A stretch of 64,000 bases of DNA from Liolophura sinensis (taxonomy: Eukaryota; Mollusca; Polyplacophora; Chitonida; Chitonidae), in the NCBI RefSeq assembly GCF_032854445.1, contig NC_088297.1:18983127-19047126 (forward strand), in the 5' to 3' direction. The stretch's first letter is position 1; the number at the start of each line of letters is the position of its first letter. Both the position numbers and the translations under genes were made by a program. The notes below the pieces were generated by a model that was given only the letters and a program-made list of their open reading frames with translations, searched no databases and was not told the origin of the DNA. This document shows positions 61,401-64,000 of this stretch, one piece after another.

Positions 61401-63381
61401 GAAGAAGCTCATAAAAGGAAGCTAATATTTCACCATAACACACGGTCTATTTCATGAGGCGCATTAATATGTCGTACCTGGGTGAAACTACTACAGGCAA
61501 TTTCTTCACATGTTTTCATGCCTCTATAATGGGCCTCTGGTGATTCTCACCAATAGACCCATAAAAAGAAATAGTCTTACGAGTGTGTCAGCATCTGTCA
61601 CAGCTATAGTTAGTTTCGCTTCTTGAGGTGCACAATTTTTGGCACTGGGGCCCAATACCCCACCTTACCATACCAGATCCTTTATAGGAACCAACCATAC
61701 TACTCACAGAGCATGCACACTCTGTCCAAAGGTCAAGCTTGTCTAGTGGTGGCAGTGATTTAATGCGAGCCTAGAGAGCAGCACAACAGACAAACCGCAT
61801 ATCATTTGGCTCGTAAAATGCCAAATTTCCTTGAATAGTCTTTTTCTTGTTTTGGTTTTCCTCACCTTTGATTCTGAAGGCCACTGTTGTGGAAGTAGTA
61901 ATAGTTGTCTCCCCTCTTGAATGGACAGCCATACTTAGGGTAGTCCCATACTTCTTTGATTCTGTAGCATAAGGTGCATGTATTGATTAATAATGTTTAA
62001 TCAATTATTTTAATTAGTCTTCAGCCTTATAGTTACTTTACATCATACAATTTTGACAGCAATTGGTAATAGGCAGAACAAAATGATATACCTGAATACA
62101 CTGTCGAACGTGCACAAACCTGATGCTACACTCATTAAATCAGAGAGTGAGTCAGTGAGTGCTTGGCGTTCAAACATTGTACTTACCCATTTTTTAGTCA
62201 TATACATCATGATGTACAATGTGCCTCCTTGTTGCAGGACGGATTTCCACTGCTCTTCTGTCAAGTGCTGCTTCACTGAGACGAATTACCGAAGGTAAGT
62301 AAGCCGCCCTACCAGAGCCATCATACTGATACCGGTAAACCAGTCATGGCACTATCCCCTTAATGCTGAACGCCAAGTGAGGAATCTACAGCTTCCTCTT
62401 TTAACGTCTTAGGTGTGACCCGACCTAGAAATGATATACTGCACCCAAAGTGGATGCTCCACCAACTGAATGGGATGGTCTCTCTCTCTCTCACTCACTC
62501 TCTCACTCATATAATGAATGTTTAAAGATAAAAAGTCAAGAATTTTGTGCACTCGTTGGCCTTAGGCTTATGACCAATCAATTAAATTTTGGTAGTGATT
62601 CAGACTGGAATACAGATCAAAGAACATTCTGAACTATTCTACACCACTTAAGTACAGGACAGAAATCTTGAGTAATATCCCTTGTCAATTAGTGTGGGAA
62701 TTTGTAGCTGTGATGGAGGTTATTGCTCTCATAGTGGTTTCTCATTAAGAGTTTCTCTAAAATACACAAGGGAGCCTAAACAGCCCAGGTGGTTAGCATA
62801 AGAGCCTGGCGCAATGACCCAGGAGTCCCTCACCAATACGGTCACTGTGAGTTCACGCCCAGCTCATGCTGGCTTCCTCTCCGGCCATACAGGAGAGGTC
62901 TTTCAGCAATATGTAGACAGTTGTGGGTTCTGCTCAGTTTCCACCCACCATAATGTCGGCAGCCTTCATATAAGTGAAGTATTCTTGAGTGCAGCATAAA
63001 ACACTAATCAAATAAATAAAAAGCACAACGGAAAGCTAGAAGAAATCAGCTGCAGCTCTGAAGAAGGGAAACTCTGCTGAACAATGAAAAAGGGAAAATC
63101 TGCTGACTAAAGAACAAGATTTATGAACTTTTATGAAAAAAGCAATGCAAATGAAAGTCATATATGCAAGCTTTGAAGCTTTTCAAATAGTAAAGGACCT
63201 AATACCAAACTCCAAGTGCCGTCTGTAGCTTATGTTCAAGTCAATTGACTAACCTGTCATGTAATTTCTGCTTGAATTCACATCTGTTCAGGAAAGGTGT
63301 AGTTACGTCATTCTGAGCATCGACGAAGGCTTTTGTTTCCTCACTCTCTGGGTTTTCCACCCAGCGGTACGGATCAGCAAC
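40354..63381 (-). CDS. PREP: Prolyl endopeptidase, 19 exons, first exon outside the window
   Basis: PREP is the cytosolic serine peptidase (family S9A) that cuts short peptides after proline. Exons, in transcript order: 63254-63381, 61866-61961, 58332-58500, 55124-55225, 53976-54118, 52695-52810, 51493-51542, 50943-51038, 50615-50716, 50099-50203, 49571-49651, 46873-46986, 46168-46316, 45534-45650, 44116-44211, 43206-43307, 42023-42179, 40780-40848, 40354-40419. All introns are GT-AG and all phases match, giving 685 codons plus stop. With the ~25 N-terminal residues not found here, the protein would be about 710 residues, the family length. Numbered from the first residue seen, the nucleophile Ser530 is in GGSNGG, Asp616 and Arg618 are in DHDDR, and His655 is in SGHGSG; these align with Ser554, Asp641, Arg643 and His680 of the mammalian enzyme. 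Residues of about 49-403 would form the seven-bladed propeller. The start exon must lie beyond 64000 or be unrecognised, at least 619 nt upstream. No frameshift or stop is seen. Confidence 0.96.
40780..40848 (-). CDS. PREP: PREP exon 19 (catalytic histidine)
   Basis: A 69-nt exon encoding [20 protein letters not shown] then AKI, phase 0 on both sides. The His in SGHGSG is the triad His. Confidence 0.96.
41095..41450 (-). mobile_element. Third interspersed family (CCCCAAGC end), minus orientation
   Basis: The end GCTTGGGGCTTAAGG, the word GTCATTAGGTGTGTGTACAT and CACCACTAAAGCATCATGC recur at 37290-37500 in the same orientation. Its end recurs in plus orientation at 11334-11400 and 14882-15000. 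Confidence 0.65.
41505..41718 (+). mobile_element. Diverged SINE, plus orientation
   Basis: Head (GAGGTCTAGTGGTTATAGC), shortened core, and ACACCAATCAAATAAATAAA tail. Confidence 0.83.
42023..42179 (-). CDS. PREP: PREP exon 18 (catalytic aspartate)
   Basis: Encodes [20 protein letters not shown] and [13 protein letters not shown]. The first Asp of the DDR pair is the predicted triad Asp and the Arg is the substrate-binding Arg. Confidence 0.97.
42946..43163 (-). mobile_element. Internally deleted SINE in a PREP intron
   Basis: About 40 nt between core and head are missing. A 20-nt target duplication (18 matches) lies at 42926-42945 and 43164-43183. Confidence 0.9.
43206..43307 (-). CDS. PREP: PREP exon 17
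   Basis: Encodes [20 protein letters not shown] and the following DFEWLY. Donor AA|GTAAGT. Confidence 0.95.
43480..43690. repeat. Unclassified interspersed repeat in PREP introns
   Basis: TTTTGGATTTTTTAGTGCCG and preceding AAAATCAAAATAAAGTTGGA resemble segments at 54575-54712 and 63400-63490, with a weaker relative at 45750-45910. Similar order and orientation suggest one dispersed family with no known core. Confidence 0.6.
43724..43852 (-). mobile_element. 5'-truncated SINE with target duplication
   Basis: Tail and first part of the core, flanked by GTTTCAATTATA at 43712-43723 and 43853-43864. Confidence 0.9.
44116..44211 (-). CDS. PREP: PREP exon 16 (catalytic serine)
   Basis: Encodes [20 protein letters not shown] and FGSAIAQV. 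The GGSNGG motif holds the nucleophile Ser equivalent to Ser554. Confidence 0.97.
44350..44650. repeat. 84-bp minisatellite in a PREP intron
   Basis: Units start GAGTACTTGAAGGGAGTACC at 44350, 44434, 44518 and 44602: three whole and one partial copy, almost identical. It lies in the intron between exons 15 and 16. Confidence 0.96.
44738..44992 (+). mobile_element. Second tRNA-like SINE family, plus orientation
   Basis: The head GAAAGCACAGCTGGTCAAG and a B-box-like AGGGTCAATCC precede a body with CTTGGCGTTCAGCAAG, ending GCAGCACTAGAC. Similar body words occur in reverse at 62150-62390, so this is a repeated family. It is not related to the main SINE. Confidence 0.72.
45534..45650 (-). CDS. 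PREP: PREP exon 15, donor duplicated 38 nt downstream
   Basis: Encodes [17 protein letters not shown] to KYTQPK. Donor CG|GTAGGT. A 16-nt copy of the exon end plus donor recurs 38 nt further into the intron; using it would add an immediate TAG. Confidence 0.95.
46168..46316 (-). CDS. PREP: PREP exon 14 (oxyanion tyrosine region)
   Basis: Encodes [20 protein letters not shown] and AVPNIRGG. The tyrosine in LYGYGGF corresponds to the family oxyanion-hole Tyr. A 21-bp tandem array lies about 90 nt upstream of its acceptor. Confidence 0.96.
46402..46592. repeat. 21-bp tandem repeat upstream of PREP exon 14
   Basis: About nine copies of GTACATCAAGATTTCAGTAC with CAGTACTG palindromes, starting about 85 nt before the exon 14 acceptor. 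Confidence 0.92.
46873..46986 (-). CDS. PREP: PREP exon 13
   Basis: Encodes the propeller-to-hydrolase link with [20 protein letters not shown] at its end. Phase 0; donor AAG|GTATTT. Confidence 0.95.
47155..47380 (+). mobile_element. Diverged SINE, plus orientation
   Basis: Head and core are recognisable (AATGACCCAGGAGCC, GTGGATGGTTGTGGG). The tail is lost. Confidence 0.82.
47755..47852 (+). mobile_element. 3' part of a SINE, plus orientation
   Basis: GAAATATTCTTGAGTACGGT and an AAATAAAT tail remain. Confidence 0.82.
48367..48682. repeat. 43/47-bp tandem repeat, seven copies, in a PREP intron
   Basis: Each copy has CTATTTTCCACATCGAACAT; copies differ by presence of TTAA after CTAG. Confidence 0.94.
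49160..49332 (+). mobile_element. SINE without tRNA head, plus orientation
   Basis: Starts in the core at GGCTTCCTCTCCGGCC and ends in a complete tail. Confidence 0.88.
49571..49651 (-). CDS. PREP: PREP exon 12
   Basis: Encodes [19 protein letters not shown] (27 codons in all), the end of the propeller. Donor AAG|GTTGGT. Confidence 0.94.
50099..50203 (-). CDS. PREP: PREP exon 11
   Basis: Encodes [20 protein letters not shown] and YSGGKKDTE (35 codons). The donor GTTTGA is weaker than the others, but the join to IFYQF is exact for the family. Confidence 0.94.
50355..50515 (-). mobile_element. Degraded SINE, minus orientation
   Basis: GGTGTTTTACGCCACAC and later core words are recognisable, with the A/T tail lost. 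Confidence 0.78.
50615..50716 (-). CDS. PREP: PREP exon 10
   Basis: Encodes [20 protein letters not shown] and flanks (34 codons). Phase 0 at both ends. Confidence 0.94.
50943..51038 (-). CDS. PREP: PREP exon 9
   Basis: Encodes [20 protein letters not shown] and INIDF, matching the propeller of the family. Phase 0 at both ends; donor GAT|GTGAGT. Confidence 0.94.
51493..51542 (-). CDS. PREP: PREP exon 8 (50 nt)
   Basis: A very short exon encoding [16 protein letters not shown] after a split Gly codon. It was found by homology and phase; it is too short to stand out as an open frame. Confidence 0.92.
52036..52203. repeat. 42-bp tandem repeat, four copies, in a PREP intron
   Basis: CTGTGTACTATGGGTGGACA and GCCATATGATTGGC repeat every 42 nt. 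Confidence 0.95.
52695..52810 (-). CDS. PREP: PREP exon 7
   Basis: Encodes [20 protein letters not shown] and the following propeller strands. Phases are 2 at the start and 1 at the end. Confidence 0.94.
53630..53735 (-). mobile_element. 5'-truncated SINE, minus orientation
   Basis: Tail and first half of the core, ending abruptly after AAACCAAGCAGAG. Confidence 0.88.
53976..54118 (-). CDS. PREP: PREP exon 6, acceptor at the edge of a minisatellite
   Basis: Encodes [15 protein letters not shown] to FPENPKWM. The chosen acceptor CTCTTTCAG|TGT gives the family-length join FYN-CYPQQ. Eleven further copies of the same acceptor lie upstream in the transcript. Confidence 0.93.
54119..54535. repeat. 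37-bp minisatellite carrying duplicated PREP exon 6 acceptors
   Basis: The unit starts CTGAAAGAGTACAGGGACAG on the plus strand. Starts lie at 54119, 54156, 54193, 54230, 54267, 54304, 54341, 54378, 54415, 54452, 54474 (after a 22-nt truncated unit) and 54511. On the minus strand each reads CTCTTTCAG|TGTTATCC, a pyrimidine tract, AG and the first exon bases. All three minus-strand frames are free of stops. Confidence 0.97.
54865..55111 (-). mobile_element. Full-length tRNA-headed SINE inserted at the PREP exon 5 donor
   Basis: Runs from the A/T tail (TTATTTATTT on plus) through the conserved core to a tRNA-like head ending GGACGCCCCCC. A 15-nt target-site duplication, 54850-54864 and 55112-55126 (14 of 15 identical), proves retroposition. 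Confidence 0.92.
55124..55225 (-). CDS. PREP: PREP exon 5, donor inside a SINE target-site duplication
   Basis: Encodes [19 protein letters not shown] to HKGLFYN. Of two nearby AGs, TTTAG|TTC keeps the frame. The donor AAT|GTAAGG lies within the 15-nt target-site duplication of the SINE at 54865-55111. Confidence 0.94.
55318..55562 (-). mobile_element. Diverged near full-length SINE, minus orientation
   Basis: Core and head are present with many substitutions (GATTGGAGTTTTACACTGTA). Confidence 0.86.
55986..56070. repeat. 85-nt perfect direct repeat, copy 1
   Basis: Identical to 57830-57914. This copy is preceded by TTTGTTTTAG and followed within the repeat by CAG|GTAAGA, so on the plus strand it looks like an exon between splice signals. 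Confidence 0.9.
57830..57914. repeat. 85-nt perfect direct repeat, copy 2
   Basis: Identical to 55986-56070. Here the AG and GTAAGA edges are absent and an open frame continues to 58374. A 12-nt inverted repeat (57854-57865 with 57922-57933) brackets its right part. Confidence 0.9.
58332..58500 (-). CDS. PREP: PREP exon 4
   Basis: Encodes [19 protein letters not shown] through GSDWVTIK, one of the best conserved parts of the propeller. Donor AAG|GTAAGT, acceptor TTTCTAG. Confidence 0.96.
59500..59622. repeat. ~32-bp tandem repeat, four copies, in a PREP intron
   Basis: GGCAAGGACACATAAAATAC and ATGTACAAA recur in series. Confidence 0.92.
61866..61961 (-). CDS. PREP: PREP exon 3
   Basis: Encodes a stretch with [14 protein letters not shown] and HNSGLQNQ, matching the start of the propeller region. 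Both end phases are 2, and the donor is AG|GTGAGG. Confidence 0.94.
62130..62450 (-). mobile_element. Second SINE family, minus orientation
   Basis: Reverse matches to the element at 44738-44992 include AGTGCTGCTTCACTGAGACG, ATACTGATACCGG and CTGAACGCCAAG. Confidence 0.65.
62780..63025 (+). mobile_element. SINE in PREP intron, plus orientation
   Basis: Head remnant (CCAGGTGGTTAGC), core with small deletions and AATCAAATAAATAAA tail. Confidence 0.87.
63254..63381 (-). CDS. PREP: PREP exon 2 (N-terminal part)
   Basis: Encodes [13 protein letters not shown] and the following helix (43 codons, last split). This corresponds to residues from about 25 of the family. Acceptor TGTCTAG, donor AG|GTTAGT. 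Confidence 0.93.
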
Positions 63382-64000
63382 CTAGACAGTCAAACAATAA
63401 AAAGGTGGATTTCAATTTGATTTTTATTGCACTTTTGGATTTTTTGGTGTTGGCTTGATCGTAAATCACAAAATAAAGTAGGTATTGCCTAAGTGGTACA
63501 CGGATCTTTTGGAGACAATTCTTTTCCAAGATTGTTCTGATTGGCCAAATTTTGTTCTGGCCAAGGATGGCCCCAAATCAATACCAGTGTGCCCTTCTTT
63601 TTAAAAATCTGATGCAGATACCTGCCCATTGCAAGGCTGTCAGTAAAGTAGGTCACCTTGAGCATCACCAAGGAATCTTTGGCCATGCGGACTGGGAAAT
63701 AACAGATTGACTTTGTGCATGTGATAAATTGACAGATAAAAAGGTAAGGAACATAAGTGTCTTATGTCCAACTTAAAGCTGAGGACCTGTTCACAAACTA
63801 ATATTAGGGTAGCAGGCAGCGAAATTTGGCCTGCCGGCGAAACCCAGAAATCGGTTACATCTTTTCTGCCTCGCCTAACCGATCATTCGGTTACGCCACG
63901 CATGTTTATGTTTCAGGCATCATTATAGATCATTAATAAAAGTATTCAGCTCAATGTTATGTTTGTTTTTCTTTTCTATATCTAGCAGCTCATACCGTAA
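63382..64000 (-). other. PREP: Intron 1 of PREP (partial)
   Basis: No segment here encodes the missing ~25 N-terminal residues. It contains a copy of the unclassified interspersed repeat (63400-63490) and an unrecognised 65-codon open frame. Confidence 0.7.

Noticed and set aside
63489..63686. 65-codon minus-strand open frame near PREP exon 2 as the missing first exon
   Set aside because: Its translation has no similarity to the conserved PREP N-terminus and it lacks a donor in the needed phase.

Overview
This is animal (metazoan) DNA, AT-rich and intron-rich. It carries two multi-exon protein genes and a heavy load of interspersed and tandem repeats. The dominant repeat is a tRNA-headed SINE (about 28 copies, both orientations) whose conserved core and AAATAAAT-type tail look like SINEs of molluscs and related lophotrochozoans. 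Together with the frequent TACATGTA words, this suggests a mollusc. Species cannot be fixed from the sequence alone.

Layout. 1-19.3 kb: no recognisable host gene; SINE fragments, a foldback element (4.15-4.65 kb), a short TIR element (6.57-6.78 kb), AT microsatellites and a decayed reverse-transcriptase fragment (11.9-12.5 kb). 19.3-29.4 kb, plus strand: a complete three-coding-exon gene for an RBR-type (RING1-IBR-RING2) E3 ubiquitin ligase of the RNF217 type, 815 codons before the stop, with a membrane segment after RING2 and a long acidic/basic tail. Its second exon is squeezed between two tandem arrays, one of them 23 copies of a 39-bp unit that starts 5 nt inside the intron. 29.4-40.3 kb: convergent intergenic space, mostly unassigned, with a dense SINE cluster at 36-39 kb and a tandem array at 39.1-39.9 kb.

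40.35-63.38 kb, minus strand: prolyl endopeptidase (PREP). I reconstructed 19 exons (685 codons plus stop) from family similarity, canonical GT-AG borders and matching phases. Only the first ~24-25 residues are missing, presumably in an exon beyond the right edge. The serine, aspartate and histidine of the catalytic triad are all present.

The two genes are convergent and have no obvious functional link: one builds ubiquitin chains at a membrane, the other is a cytosolic peptidase for short proline-containing peptides. The most unusual theme is repeats acting directly on splice sites. The 3' splice site of PREP exon 6 lies in a 37-bp minisatellite so that the acceptor is present 12 times. The 5' splice site of exon 5 is duplicated as the target site of a SINE. 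The 5' splice site of exon 15 is duplicated 38 nt downstream. Exon 2 of the E3 ligase has arrays on both flanks.
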